From NCBI GenBank assembly GCA_029891345.1, contig CM056994.1:222962491-223026490 (forward strand): a DNA stretch of 64,000 nt. The letters are read 5' to 3'. The DNA comes from Dryococelus australis. Lineage: Eukaryota > Arthropoda > Insecta > Phasmatodea > Phasmatidae. The notes beneath the pieces were generated by a model that did not search any database, was not told the DNA's origin, and saw only the letters and a program-made list of their open reading frames with translations. The translations under genes were made by a program, and so were the position numbers. Below, piece after piece: positions 25,103 through 37,653 of this stretch. Position 1 is the stretch's first letter, and each line of letters opens with the position of its first letter.

Positions 25103-26867
25103 TTCACGAATGCTGATCATGTTGTTTGAGGCCCCTATTAAAATTACTTTACCGTTGAGATGGTCATTTCAAACTTGATATTGCATTAAATTTCACGAAG
25201 AAAGATCGTAATTAATTTTTCAGAAAAAGACTATGAATCTAATTTTTAAACTGAATTGAAGGTTCACCTGTGTTGATGGCCTGAAGTTTGCGAGGGATTC
25301 ATGCACGGAGTTCAGAGGCAAGTGTTGCGAGATCTGACTGACGGCTACACACGCAACTCTAGTATGACGCGAGTGACGCATCGCAGAGCGCTGTTGGAAC
25401 AAGTGTACGTGGATTGCGAAATTGATAACAGCCATTCGACAATGTAGGTTTCGCGGTCATACGCACACGTTCGAATACATCAAGCATGCGGTCATGCGTT
25501 ACCTACATTGAGGACCGAGATTTGGTCGAACAGTTCCAGTAAACAGCGTACTGCAACATACTAGCAAAAACATATTTACAACGCGGTTTTATGCCCGATG
25601 TTTCGTCTAACACGATTACTCAAGATGTGCGAGAGAACATTTTTTAGAAATGTCTTCTTAAAAAATGACACGTAATGTTTTGAAACAGAAAAATTTAGGT
25701 AGTAATAAGCAAAGGAAAAAAAAATATTGTACTGAATTTGGCAATCATAAAGCTGACTTATTCTTCCTAAATACACAGATACTAAGATAATTATATATCC
25801 ATGAATAAAGTATGTGAGAACCTTGTCACATTCCATCATCCCGTACTGTAAGAAGACTACTTTAATTCTCTAGACTCACCTACGCTCCTAAGTGTTGACG
25901 AGGCCTGGGAAAGAGGGTAACTGAGTAACTAAATAGTGTGAAATTATTGTTGAAGTGATGCGTAATATTATTATAAGACTAACATTTACCTTGTATGTCT
26001 GATTATAAATTACTAATTTCCGAATCAGTATTTATTTACTATTGTTAGTTTGAAATTTGCTGACGTCATATGTTAATGGGTTACTTAAAGCTCGCACATT
26101 TTCGTTAGGATGTCTGTCGAACATGGTTACGTATATGTTTCTATTTGTAGTCCCATGATTGAACACTAAAAAATTACTAGACTGCACGCTGTTTCAGTAC
26201 TCTGTGCCTTCTGCAAAGAGGCGATGAGGTATTTATTTCATGTGATGGTGTAGTACTTATAGTTGCTCAACTCCATGTCTCACAGGCGATAATTTCGATG
26301 TATTATTTGGTTCGTGCATAGGTTACTCCTGATCTCCGCATCCACCACGATATAACTCGAAACCAGATTGAAACAGTCAGAGCTTAGAGCCTAATATTAC
26401 GCGAGGTAAGAGTCGCATTGCGAAAATAATGCTTGGTAGTATTTCCATGGTTTTATAACAGTAAAAGTGGCGAATAAATAATCTTGTGCGGATTGCGTTC
26501 ACGTGAGTGCGATGTACGCATTTTGCACCCTGCGTGTGTTGTGCGTTCTCTAGGGAACATCAGAGTATTAACTGCAAGTTGTATATTAACGCTAATTTGA
26601 TTGTTTGTTTAACCCAGTAACTTTGTGGAGCAGGAACGAAAACCACAGCACCGCCTGGAAAATCTACTAGCTGCCTAACTAGGTTGCGACTAATTTAAAC
26701 TGAACATACGTAAATGTAATTTCGCTGGAGATATATCAAAGCGGACTGAGGCTGTGTTATCAAAATGGTTCATGAGTTTACAGCATAATTAAAGGATAGA
26801 GCTTGCAGGTGAACTTCGCGTCATGCCGGTAAGTGCTAGTCGACGGAAATAGAGAAATGTCGAGCTA
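25103..26867. other. Non-coding block
   Basis: A moderately GC-richer patch at 25260-25560 gives short frames on both strands (for example plus-strand HGVQRQVLRDLTDG). It may be an eroded transposon, but nothing identifies it. The remainder is AT-rich. Confidence 0.45.
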
Positions 26868-27165
26868 TAGTTCATTCACGGTATCTTCGGCCTTTTGTGA
26901 AGCCTTGCCAAAGTTCTACTTCCAGTATATTCCTCCGCTTCGTGCAAACTAGACTTAACTAAGTTTGGAGTACTACACTAGAGGGACAACGCGCCGGATT
27001 CGTGCGCACTCTGTTGTAACAGTATTTTGTAAAAGAACTATTTCTTACTAGGCGCTACCAGCACACACTTTTTCTCTCTCTTTTTATTCTAATTATTTAT
27101 AAAAGAAGCAATACCATTTATAGATAAAATATGAAATAATATTTCAATTTAACAGAAAAAAAGTA
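26868..27165 (+). mobile_element. MITE family C, copy 1
   Basis: Begins TAGTTCATTCACGGT and shares its length with 50952-51238, including AAGTTCTACTTCCAGTATAT, ACTTAACTAAGT, GGGACAACGCGCCG and ACTAGGCGCTACCA. The start and the CTCCGC..CGTG block resemble family B in order, so C is probably a diverged relative. No clear right terminal repeat was found, and the right limit is where similarity between the two copies fades. Confidence 0.55.
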
Positions 27166-28105
27166 ACTTTTACGTTAACGCAAGCATAGAACGCATGTGA
27201 TACATGGCGTATGTTGAAAACAACCAAGCACGTCAGGCATGGAGAGATTTTTCAAAGGTTTGACTCAAAAAGGCAGGAGAAACCGGAAATGGATTATATC
27301 TAGAAAGCTCTCGTAATGGAGACGAATACGGGTTCTGCAATTATTCACTATGTTTGAGTTTGCGTGTATTTACACATAAATAAGCCTTTTTGGTTGGTTT
27401 AACCATTAAGTTGAAACACATGATATGCGTGAAAGTTTACATGTTACTAGAATATTGACGGAGGCTCGATTTCTATGACACGAGATTATATTGGTTCCTG
27501 CAAGAATCGGCCACAATACCACGAGCGGCACTTGTGGAGAATGTTCGAGGCTAGCTGAGACGACGTAACGACGAGCTAGCGGCAGATTGAAAACTGGGAA
27601 TAAACGGATTCCCCCGAGAAAACCCCACACATAGGTAGTGCCCGCCACACTCGCACGGAAATAGTAGTCCGAAAAATCTGTCGAACTGGGTTCCAAGCTA
27701 TTGCGCTACGTCACTTACTGAATTATAAGCCAGCTGTCGTACTTTGAGGTCATAGTTTACGCTGTATTAACTAAGTAAACGACCAACGTTCAACAACATT
27801 CAGATTCATAGCAGTCCGGCTTTTTGCCCAGTTTTAACGGCACAAAAGCCGCGAACAACTTATCAGTTAGCCTTCATGCATAACATCCTGCGTATTAATG
27901 CATTTTATATCTGAAAAAGCAAAAAGTTGTGGTATGGAAGCTAATTAATTAAGCCAATTCTAAAACATTGTAATATTTTTTAAAGGAAAAAATCTAAGTA
28001 TAAGTGCAGTGGTGTGAGATAGTTACACGAGACATCTATAGTCACGGGAAACCAAAACAAGAGGAATCGAATAGTAACCGAAATATAAATGGACAATGAA
28101 AAAAT

Positions 28106-28107
<2 letters not shown>
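27166..28107. other. Non-coding block
   Basis: No repeat family recognised. The 96-codon minus frame at 27406-27696 lies in a GC-richer patch but lacks exon signals. Confidence 0.45.

Positions 28108-28138
<31 letters not shown>
28108..28138. repeat. Poly(T) run of 31
   Basis: An uninterrupted T homopolymer. On the minus strand it would be a poly(A) tail, but no retroelement body was recognised next to it on that strand. Confidence 0.9.
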
Positions 28139-28141
<3 letters not shown>

Positions 28142-28273
28142 TTTTAAGTCGGACATCGAAATCGTTGCAACATTCTTATTTATCTTTTCTGAAGTTTCAA
28201 ATACGAGGATGAAGATATACCAACAGCGAAACTACGCAGAAATTGTGATATTAATTGTAAAGGTCTTTTTAAT

Positions 28274-28433
28274 GTCCCCCGGTTTTATGCTTGAAATCTT
28301 AGCAGGGGACGGCTTTCAGACTAATTTATAACCTAACTTAAATTAACACCAATGCCTTACCAGGTATTCGAACCCAGATCCTCCCGCAACCCAGATCGGT
28401 GACGCACCAACCAAGTGCGCCACGAGAGGTCGG
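28274..28433 (-). mobile_element. SINE family 2, copy 1
   Basis: Read on the minus strand it starts with a tRNA-like head: GTGGCGCACTTGG is an A box and GGGTTCGAATACC a B box for RNA polymerase III. The body follows, including AAGCCGTCCCCTGCTAAGA and CGGGGGACA. The second copy at 44667-44848 matches along the whole length. The head has the internal promoter but does not form a full tRNA, and there is no coding frame. Confidence 0.8.
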
Positions 28434-30860
28434 CTACTACGCGTAAAGAGTAAAAATAATCATGTTCTCAGAGTTCAGCAAATCAGCACAAATGAAAGTT
28501 TCCAAGAAATTTCCGTATCAAAAGCAAAACCGCGCAATTACACTGTACGCAGAATTTCCTCATTCTCCATAGAGAGATAGTGGCAACAGACGATGTTTAT
28601 TTGATCTTCCTTATTTTCGTAAAGGTCATGGTTAAAAATTATGCTTAACGAAAATAACGTTTTTTCTTGGCTCAGTAAATACGATACAAAATGGCGAAAG
28701 AAAATTCGGAAGATATTATTTTCAGAACGTCATCCGCATATTTCACACGTGCGGCGGTACTTGTTCCATGGTAAAATGTGGATGCTTCATCTCGTGGTCT
28801 CGTTGACACTGAACGTAACAATTTCTACAATCATCACCATTACTCAGCACACCTGTCGGCGAGTTTATAACTAAATAGTTTATGGAAAAAAAATTATTAT
28901 TTTCGAAACTGAATGAAAGTATTTTTACTTCCCAGCTTCCTACGGCATGTAAAAACTGCATAAACTAATTTGAAGCTCACTTATTACCCTAACTTACAAT
29001 AGGGCATTAAAATGGTCCCATCATGTGTTTGTTCTATTTTTACCACCTTTAAAACTTTGCATAAGCTCATCAAAAACACTTGAATTCAATGAGTCACTTA
29101 CTGAGTGAAATTATTTCTCATCTTTTATTAGTCGACATTCATTATTGAACTTATTTATCTTCACTTTACATATTGATTTAATGCTTACATAAACTCTGTT
29201 TATTGACAGTAAAAAAACTTCATTATCAAGCGATGACCTAGATCTCTATGTAGTTTTTCTTTTTTCACACGAATCTTATTCCACAAACAGCTTTTCAAAT
29301 CTATTATGAAATTGGCGTTTATATCTATGTAACTTTTATTAATATATATAGCTAAGATGACAAAGAACTGTTTCATGCCTAAATATTAGACTATCCCTTG
29401 TGTTGGAGGACATAGCATGAAGACATCGACGGGAATGGAAAAACCTTCGTGAGTTCGCCAATAGATCGCGTTCGCATTTATCTGTGTAAGCATTTAATAT
29501 GTCTATATACTCATAACTGTCACTTCTATGCCAACATACCCTTCTGCAGGCTTGCACTTAGCCCGCGTGTGAATCAGCAAATTCATCATTTTGTATTGTG
29601 CAGTTTGTTGTATTCCTAATCGGATGCATTCAGCAATCTTAGTGTTCAGTACTTGAGACAACATGCTAATGTGGTAGAAAGTACCTACCATTAAAAATAA
29701 TAATTTATCATAGCTGTGCTTAAAATGGCATCTCCTCTGGGAAGTTGCAAATGATACTTTATGAGAAAAACCGTCTCTAATGACCTCGCTGTCGACGAGA
29801 TGTTAAGCCACTACCTACCTTTATGAGAAAAATATAGTTACGGAGATGATCATTGTCTAGAACAAGTTACTAGGTGGAATTGATACAATCAAAGTACAAC
29901 AGTTGTGTAAGAGTCAAAACATTTTGTGGATACTCCAAATTCGTTTCTTTTTCATTCCCTCCCTCCCAAAATTACATTTCTTGCGGGTTTAACCCAACTT
30001 GGCGGTAATCTGGACAGTTCCTATACAGCGAATGATTCTTTTCCTAAGTTTAGTTCGATAAAAGTAAGAAAGAATAAGATATAAACTTATATAGTTGGTC
30101 ACCAAAAGAGTTACATGACTATTTTGTCAACGAAACACCGCCGTAGCTCAACTCGTCCGGGAGCTTCAGTTGGTGAAAAAGTGTGGAGAAAGAGAGTGAA
30201 AAAAAGAGGGGGGTGCAGTTTGTTATGGGAATATTTTGGGCGAAGTAAAGACGGATTGGCGGATTCACTCGTTTGCGGATCATACCGACCAGAAATAGCG
30301 AACTGAGCGTTTTCATGTCTGGGATTTCCGTGAGAGTCGTGACCAGAGGCACGATTCTCAATCACTTGTCCGTTCAGCGATGACAATGAAGAACAAAATG
30401 AGAAAAATTTTTATTAAGATTTTAAACGTTGTTTCTGTTGAACCATATTCAAGAAATGCCGAACTGGAATTTTAAGACGGTACTGCCGAGTATGACCAAA
30501 AGAAAAATAAAGTTTTTTTCGGTCAGAAAAGAAAATAGTGTAAACGTATATATATCGAATCATTCTTTTCAATGTAGTCGGTTCATTGGATATTTTTATA
30601 TTGATTGGTTATTAGGAAATTTTTCTCCATGAAGTATTATGAATACCATTGGGTCTATTTCATACGTCTAAGGCTTCGGTCACACGGAGCTATGCCGCCG
30701 TTGTTGGCTCTCATTTTGTAATTGTAGTTTGAAATTTCGTTTACTCAATTTTAGGGACAATTTTAGTACTTGGAAGTTTTTTTGCGGCAATGTGGCCTGG
30801 TCTCGTCTGCTTTAAATATGTTTTTGTCTCAATTATAAATTGAAGTGAAAAGTAGTTTAA
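28434..30860. other. Non-coding block
   Basis: AT-rich. Frames at 28641-28874 and 30111-30386 were considered and not supported. No repeats of other window sequences were found. Confidence 0.45.
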
Positions 30861-30940
30861 GGCTGTTCACGATAAAGTGAGCACTTTTGAAATCAACCTT
30901 GGAAAGAAGTCACTGCCCTAACTGCATATATTTTAACAGG
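30861..30940 (-). mobile_element. MITE family B terminal fragment (reverse)
   Basis: GGCTGTTCACGATAAAGTGA then GCACTTTTGAAATCAACCTT and CTGCATATATTTTAACAGGC match the start of the reverse-oriented B copies at 24684 and 61000. Similarity stops near 30940 and the rest of the element is absent. Confidence 0.7.
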
Positions 30941-32326
30941 CACGCTGTATTATATAATAATTGCATAAACTCGCACGACTGACGTTTATTTTGTAAATAT
31001 ATTTCTAATATTTCGTCAGTTATATTTCGTATATGTCTTTCCAGTCACTCCGATATATCGAAATGTCGTGTGAAACGAACATTCCATTGCAGGCTGCCAT
31101 CTGGTAAATACTCGCGTTTGCCATTCTCTTTCTTAATCTCTGCCTTTCTTTTCAAGCATGTAGTCGCTTTGTTTCTACAATGTTTTTATAGCACCTTTCA
31201 TCACAATATGAATTAGTTTTTTCCGCCGTTTTGTGTAAGTGTAGCGAAAGCTAATTTTGTTTTGCGCTTTGGTGATTATATATTTTTGCTCGGGCTCCGT
31301 TAACTTTTGCATTTAATATTTAGTGTAGAGGCTCCAGCCGCGGACCCATGTGGCCTTAGCGGCCGATGCCTTCTTGAGCTGAGGTGTACGCTTGTTTCTG
31401 GGGATGGCGTTCTCGCCATGGACGTTCTGTAATTATTCCGCGGCCCCATCCTGACTTCAGGAAAGCCAATTCTTCAATACTGTTTTTCTTTTCGCGATGG
31501 AATTTGCGACTATATTTCATCGCATGCATGTCTACATATCGTTCTACTGCTACCTGAGCTTCTCATTTTTGTAACAAAAAACTATATAAAATAATAATGT
31601 AACTATAATATTTTTGCTAACGAAAGAATTTCTCTTCAAATTTTCATAATATGCAATTAAAAGAGGTTGTATTTAAAAAACCTTATAAGAATACTCACTT
31701 TATTATGCTTGTGCAATACTCTCGCTTGTGTTTGTGTAATAAGTATCAAGATATTTATTTCTAGAAAGAAACTTTCTTTGATTGCTTAATTTTTTTCTCT
31801 TGTCCAGTCATTCATGTTCATGCTATTTAACATATAAATCTTTTAGCCAAATTAATCATTCCCGTTTCTATTTACCAAGAGGGAAATTATGCACTAAACC
31901 CGTAACAATATGTAGGGCCTTTTTAGTAGGTTTTGTCTGCTCCTAACCTTATTGTTTTCAACAAGCATAATTTTTCTACTTTGTAGAGGTTGGACTAGAA
32001 CGACACATTCTCTATCTTAATTTTTTCTACCCTATTTTGCTGGAGAGCTGTAGTTGTTTACAATCAACTTATCTCGATTGCCACCTTCCTTTGTGCGCCA
32101 TCTCGCACTGCGACTGAAGGCTGTATGGTGTTCCAGACCTTGTCGCGACGTGGCGTGGCAGACCACAGAACTTCTTCTCTTCAGACATGTTTAGCTCTGT
32201 ACATAGCAATCACTTCTTGTTAAACGTAAACTGGCTGCGGAATAATATCAGAACGACTTTTCATCTGTGCTGCGCTCCGATTGGCAGCTATAAAGTAAAC
32301 AGTGTGATTAAGGGGACTATGTACCC
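30941..32326. other. Non-coding block
   Basis: A GC-richer island at about 31325-31460 (GCGGCCGATGCC, CGCGGCCCC) has no open frame. The remainder is AT-rich. Confidence 0.45.
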
Positions 32327-32508
32327 GCGCGTCCAAGGTCAAGAAGCGAGGGAGCGATACGAGCGACACTAACACGCACGCCTAGCGCCTCATAGCTCTT
32401 ACGCGCAAGGCGTGCAGTGTTTCCGGTGTAACGCTGTACTAAGCAAACTAGAGCTGTAACATAGGGGTTTTATTACACACGATGAAAGCCCACAGATTAA
32501 ACTATGTC
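32327..32508 (+). repeat. Interspersed repeat D, copy 1
   Basis: GCGCGTCCAAGGTCAAGAAG starts a segment of about 180 bp repeated in direct orientation at 37654-37834. Both run through GAGCGATACG, CACTAACACGCACGCCTAG, GCAGTGTTTCCG and GGGGTTTTATTACAC to CACAGATTAA. It is GC-rich against AT-rich flanks and has no long frame or inverted ends. It may be a piece of a larger element or a SINE-like repeat, but no clear Pol III boxes are seen. Confidence 0.65.
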
Positions 32509-33439
32509 AGTATCTTTGTACTTGTACCTTGCTGCTTAAGGAAACTGCATAGACACGTTTTAAAAATGCGTTATTTGACCATTTCCACGAATTTTATTCT
32601 CTAATAATACACTTATTATGATAAAAGTAAAAAAACAGGGTCATGGATAATGGATTTTTTTATCTTTTCTGACAAAATATATTTCCAGAACTGAGATACG
32701 CGTTTACACGAAAACACCGATTTCACAGAAATCATTTCATTGGCTGAATTTGGCGGGATTAAAATAAATAAACAGCCATGTCGAAAATCGGTATTAATTA
32801 TACCATTACAGTCAAAATATAGTAAGTCGTATTAGAATATATATAAAAAAAAAATTATTGAGCAAGAATAAATGTAGAAAGCAATTATAAATAATTACGG
32901 AAATGTGTTTTTGAGGTTAGGATTTTTTGTTTGTATTCAGTTTCAAAGGTCAAGCCACTGAAACTAATGTGATTGCAAACATGATCAAGCAGAGCTGCCA
33001 AACAAACGAATTTGCAATAAAAACATTTCGACGGCTCGTGTGAGCGCAGTTTCAGCATCTGTGACACATAATCTTAATTCGCGCAGTAGTGGCAGCTCTG
33101 TGAGCCTGCTCGGCTGTCTTGCGGAGCAGATCGAGGCTTTGTGGTTGGTTTTCCTTCGGTTACGAGGCGGGCGGGCTGGCATCCCGGGCCGCTGGGCTGT
33201 GACACAGGTGAAGTAAACAGCTCGAGAAGACGCTCCTTCGCCTTAGTTCCGCCCCGCTGAGCCGCGCAGGGGTGTCCGCGCCGCCGCAACATACACTCAC
33301 GATGAACAAGTCTCTTCTGCGCATGTCACCGACATTCATTCGCCCACCGCTAATACAAATGACCGTCACGTGGTCAGCCAGAACGAACGTGTTTTTTACA
33401 CCTTGTGTTTTCAACAAACCAGCTCTTTTTGTGAATGTA
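32509..33439. other. Non-coding block
   Basis: The GC-rich patch at 33080-33290 has overlapping short frames on the minus strand with no consistent exon structure; nothing assigned. Confidence 0.45.
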
Positions 33440-33852
33440 GGCTATTCACGGTTAAATGAGCACTTTCGAAAGCCCTGCTTAAGAGCTACTTGTATGCACG
33501 TTTTGTATTCTTCCGCCTTATGTAAGATTAACATTGTCATGGGCCTCATCACTTTATTCATGCGTCGGTCAAGTGAAACTGTGAATTTAATTAGAAAAGT
33601 TAATATTTTACCAATTTTTTCATTTTTACAGTTTTATACATGAGCAAAAACAGAAAGCGAGAGAAATAATTTATGTTATCAGAAATGGTTACCTAACACT
33701 TTTTGTTCGACGTTCAAATATAGAACTACTTTCCCTTCGTCGTGACCTACTTTACTGTGTCACTCAGTGAGCCCGTTACAATATATGCGAGTAGGAGCAG
33801 TGACTTTTTTCTAAGGTTCATTTCTAAAGTGCTCACTTTATCGTGAACAGCC
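33440..33852 (+). mobile_element. MITE family B, full copy
   Basis: Begins GGCTATTCACGGTTAAATGA after TA and ends GCTCACTTTATCGTGAACAG+CC before TTTA. The interior carries CTTCCGCCTTATGTAAGATT, GGGCCTCATCACTTTATTCA, GCGTCGGTCAAGTGAAACTG and GTTACCTAACACTTTTTGTT. At 413 bp it is close to the family's full length. The plus frame at 33272-33643 running into it is not a gene. Confidence 0.85.
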
Positions 33853-35930
33853 TTTACTTAGATATTGTTCTATCCTCAAATCCAATTTACTCTGGTTTCC
33901 CCCCCCCCCCCCCCCCCCATTTCTGTTTGCAGAATAGACGGTGCAATTTCGGAACATGGAGAACGGTCACTGCGCAGCTTGCATGCGCTTTCAAACGCGT
34001 ATTGTTTGTCAGCTACTGGATGTAGTATCTGTTTCGTTCAGTGGCAGTCGGCGTCTCTAGCAAAAATATTATAAAGAAACTAATGAACATAGTTATTAAT
34101 TTAGTTGCAACATTCGTAGTGGGGCAGCTTTGTTTTATGTGGAACGATTCTCGCCGATTACATATCGGAGCACACACTTATGAAATCTAGTCATCGAAAT
34201 CTTCTTCTCCTCCGACAAGTGGATGCCGACTGCAGACCAGTGAAATCAGTTTCATGGTGTTATGTTGGCGTGAACGCGCCTTTAATCACATCGTCGCCTG
34301 AGCAAGGAGGTTGCTGCTGCACGGGACGTGCCTCGCCAAACGCTGGTAAGCGAGGACCCCCACTACCAACCAGGAAGCAGGGCGGATTGCAACATGCGAC
34401 GCGAATATCTGGCGTTACTGTGTGGCAGGCGGCGTCTTTCTCCGTAGTGACGCCGACCAGAATAGAGGACTCCAGGAGCTCGCTGTTCTGTTCGCCGTAA
34501 CCCCGCATCAGTACAACAGCCTCGGAAGTCAACGCAAGGTGGGATAAGCCCAGTTACTTTCAGGCTCTCATTAGGTTGCCATTAGGTTGCTCCGCCTATA
34601 ATATGTAGCTTCTTATTGTAATGTTCTGTTAACACAATAATAAATTGGCTTTAATTCAGATAGTCTTCCATTAATCTAACCATTAGCTCTACCTCTGACT
34701 ACAGCCCCATCATGCATCTCTATTATAAGCCCCCCTAGCCCTTAATTAAAGTACGGCCAGAAGGCGTACTTTGTAACAATGGGACTGGAACTTGGAAACG
34801 TCGCTTCACGAATGTACGATCTGTTGCTGGTGGACGGCAATGTGTTCCAAGGTCTTGTCTCGAAGTACTCTACAAGTCTGGAGTTGCCGCTGGCCAAGAT
34901 TGTTTTGTCGTGGCGTTGTGTTAGTGGTGCACCTGCGATATATCGTGGGTTAGACCCCTACCACTGTGCTCTACCCCAAGCCATTATCCCTTTATAAGGT
35001 ACCTAGTTTTCGTGACTGTGTGTGGTCTGGCATTGTATTATGAATCATGCCTTTACACCTACAGGAACGGAAGCTATACTGTGTTTGGAATGTAATTGGC
35101 AAACGACCATTAGCATGAGGTTACATGCTTTTATAGAAGATCGTAAACTGTCAATAATTATTGGAATTTGTGCGGTATTCGTCGTGAAGATGAATTCTTC
35201 ATGACGCCTCTCGCCTGGTCATTGGAAAATGCGAAAGTAACCGTAATTTTCTCCTGAATATATGAATGGCTCATCAAAAACTAATCAACTGGACATGATG
35301 CCAATAACTTCGTCCGACACCATGCTTTCCCATCTGATTTGTCGAAATGTGTTTTCAGGAAAGGTCGACAAGCATGCAGCTCAAAATATAATAAATGAAC
35401 TGTTGCAGAGACACTGAAAGATGCACTATGGTCACTGCTGTATTTTAAAGAACGTTCTGGCATGTCCGCCACACACACATCCCCTTGAGATAACGGTTTG
35501 TCTCTCGAGTTTGTGTTGCACGTTCAGAACCTTCTCTCGATGTGCCGTGCCGTCTAATGCCTACCGGAGATGTTAGATCGTCAGTGTTCTGTCATGGTAC
35601 GGGACATTCAAAATAATGGTACACTGGCCCAAAATTATGGTACATTTCTAACAAATGCGTAAAACACCAATTTTATGTTTGATTTAATTTCATTACACAA
35701 CAGTTGTTTGGACATTGCACTACTGATATGATAGAAATGAATTAAAACTTCTAATTCGCAAATAAATCATAGGGCTTCGGCTCGACTTAAACCAAGTGGG
35801 ACAAACTGATCATTTATTATACTTCAGTCATTTGCTGTATATTTTTATTGCAGTCGGATTATGGTACCATTATGGTCGGATTATGCATACCATGAAGACC
35901 TCGTCATGGTACATGGTGTACAAGGTCTAA
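33853..35930. other. Non-coding block with ATGGTAC motif cluster
   Basis: Contains poly(C) of 20 at 33899-33918. A GC-richer area at 34240-34540 has frames on both strands but no splice signals. At 35595-35950 the short word ATGGTAC or its close variants recur several times in AT-rich DNA. On the minus strand AATAAA at 35844-35849 could serve as the polyadenylation signal of the frame ending at 35931. Confidence 0.45.
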
Positions 35931-36359
35931 TTATGGTGCAAGTACCATGAAAATTGTACGTCTAGCATCACTGATGCCGACACACTGCGCTTCACATCTT
36001 GTATAACCAGCTAGCAACTGCCCGGGAAGAAGAATTGCAGTCTCTCGTCCCAGCGATTCTTCCTCTTGCACACTGTCATTTGCCCTTACAGCTGTATTGC
36101 AGTCTGAATTGTCATCATTAATCAATGCTAAACAGGCAGACACAGCCAACATACGACAGCGGTGATTTTGGCAATGTAATGGGCAGATTACTTCGCACGG
36201 CATTTCTCGGTCTGTTTGGCCTCTAGCCAGAGCTCCAGTAAACAAGTCAATGAAATTCTTACTTCTGCAGCACGCCTGCTGAATATGTTCTGGCAAAATC
36301 AAAAGCCTAACTACTTCATGGAATACTTCCACATACTTTTTGAATATCACTGAACACAT
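35931..36359 (-). CDS. Candidate 3'-terminal coding exon, unknown protein
   Basis: A 142-codon minus frame of balanced composition, starting MCSVIFKKYVEVF and ending ARRTIFMVLAP, with Cys/His around CEVICPLHCQNHRC and an acidic stretch NDDNSDCN in the middle. It is markedly less AT-rich than its flanks, and its stop is followed 82 bases later by AATAAA (minus strand, 35849-35844). The first ATG may be the true start, or the frame may begin at the nearby TTCAG acceptor-like site at 36351-36355. No family was recognised. An ordinary chance frame of this length is possible. Confidence 0.3.
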   Translation of the reverse strand: MCSVIFKKYVEVFHEVVRLLILPEHIQQACCRSKNFIDLFTGALARGQTDREMPCEVICPLHCQNHRCRMLAVSACLALINDDNSDCNTAVRANDSVQEEESLGRETAILLPGQLLAGYTRCEAQCVGISDARRTIFMVLAP

Positions 36360-36635
36360 TTTGATAACAGTTATTGTTTGAAGTTAACATAAAAAAAAAC
36401 ATAATTCGAAAGTTTTTGACGCGTTATTACAGTAGATTATTTATTCTTGCGTGAAGTGAACAATAATGCCACATTTTAAATCAAAGTTAGCACAGTTATG
36501 TTTTATAGTCTTCAGTAAAACTTAGAAAAAATATTTAATTTCACAATTAATTGGAAATTATTATTAATGGAAATATTTGTGTTTGTTTTATGCAGAGGGG
36601 ATAGTCAAAATTGTTGCCGTCAGGCATACACATTA

Positions 36636-37034
36636 AAAATATAAAGGTGACCAGTTGCTACCAGTAAAAGCAGTATTTTTTGGAAAACATGTACAGACAT
36701 TTACATCCGTGTGTGTGATGTGCATATAATATATTATTTTAATTTGGCAGTGATCATATTTTTTTTTCTCCAAATTGTCCCATTTAGTTTTGAAAATGTC
36801 CTTGGGAATTTGAATATGAGCAAACAGTCCTTTTCAAAGCATGCCAAGTAGTACTTTCCCATGTAGTAGCGTGTCACAAGTGTATACCACTTTACTGAAT
36901 GTCAGTGCTGATGAGAGTATTTTACTGATGCAGTTGCGAGAGTCTTGTAAATCTACAAACACGACGGGACCACAAAAATACTTTAGTGTACTCGCGAAAA
37001 AGTTTGTTGTAAAAGCGTCTTCAGTGCTATTCAC
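36636..37034 (-). pseudogene. Coding-like minus segment with one internal TGA
   Basis: From 37034 downward the frame reads DAFTTNFFASTLKYF, PVVFVDLQDSRNC, LHGKVLLGML, then a TGA, then KGLFAHIQIPKDIF and KTKWDNLEKKKYDHC in the same frame to a stop near 36636. The sense stays hydrophilic and protein-like on both sides of the TGA, which could be a CGA to TGA decay. It lies on the same strand as the candidate exon at 35931-36359, with an AT-rich intron-like gap between. Family unknown. A plus-strand frame also covers it, but that one is hydrophobic and T-rich, typical of an antisense shadow. Confidence 0.2.
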
Positions 37035-37653
37035 ATTTTTTTTTTTTTACTTTGCATTAAAAATATTATATCAACGCCATTTGGAATGTTATATCAGGAA
37101 TGACTTCAGGATTAATTTTTTCCGGTATGCTTTTCTTTGTACCATACTGGCCGTAGTACGTGTGTTTGCTATGATTAGAAGACACTTGCGCTTTACACAA
37201 TATTTCCCTGTGTTGATATTTGCCATATTGCCATGCCTTGAAAGCACAGTGTGTGCAAAGTGATAGACGAGTAGGCCTACGTATAGTAAATCTTGAAAAC
37301 TTGTATGACGCAAGCTCTCCTCCAACATTTAACAGCTTTGTGTCAATACGGCCAAATTAGTTCTTACTGCATTCCATGACTATACCCAGTTAAAAATATA
37401 TCGTACTTTCAAAGCAAGGACTAACTCTTACCGTTAATGTTAGTCGAAAAAGGAAATTATAATTGTATATTTTTATAAAATTAATTATATTATACTTTTT
37501 TTTTTCTTTGTGTAATTTTCCTTATTTCACGTTAGGTTTAATTACGAATAATTTTCTGTTCAATACACGAAATATTAATGCATAAATATCGAACACTAGA
37601 CATAAGTTTCACTTGTAACGCTATACATTGTCTTTTAAGAGTGGGATAGAGCT
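37035..37653. other. Non-coding or undecided block
   Basis: A minus frame at 37089-37328 could extend the coding-like region upstream, but two competing frames are equally open and no splice sites decide between them. From 37340 on it is AT-rich. Confidence 0.4.

Noticed and set aside
25220..25560. Possible transposase C-terminus (HGVQRQVLRDLTDG on +)
   Set aside because: Suggestive wording only; none of the Tc1, mariner or other catalytic motifs can be found nearby.
33272..33643. 123-codon + frame
   Set aside because: Its second half is the family B MITE; the first half is GC-rich sequence without a start context or splice support.
34180..34532. Overlapping + and minus frames of about 90-106 codons
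   Set aside because: Moderately GC-rich DNA opens both strands; neither has motifs, splice sites or a polyadenylation signal.
36841..37263. 140-codon + frame
   Set aside because: Hydrophobic, Phe/Leu/Tyr-rich reading of AT-rich DNA that lies antisense to a more protein-like minus frame.
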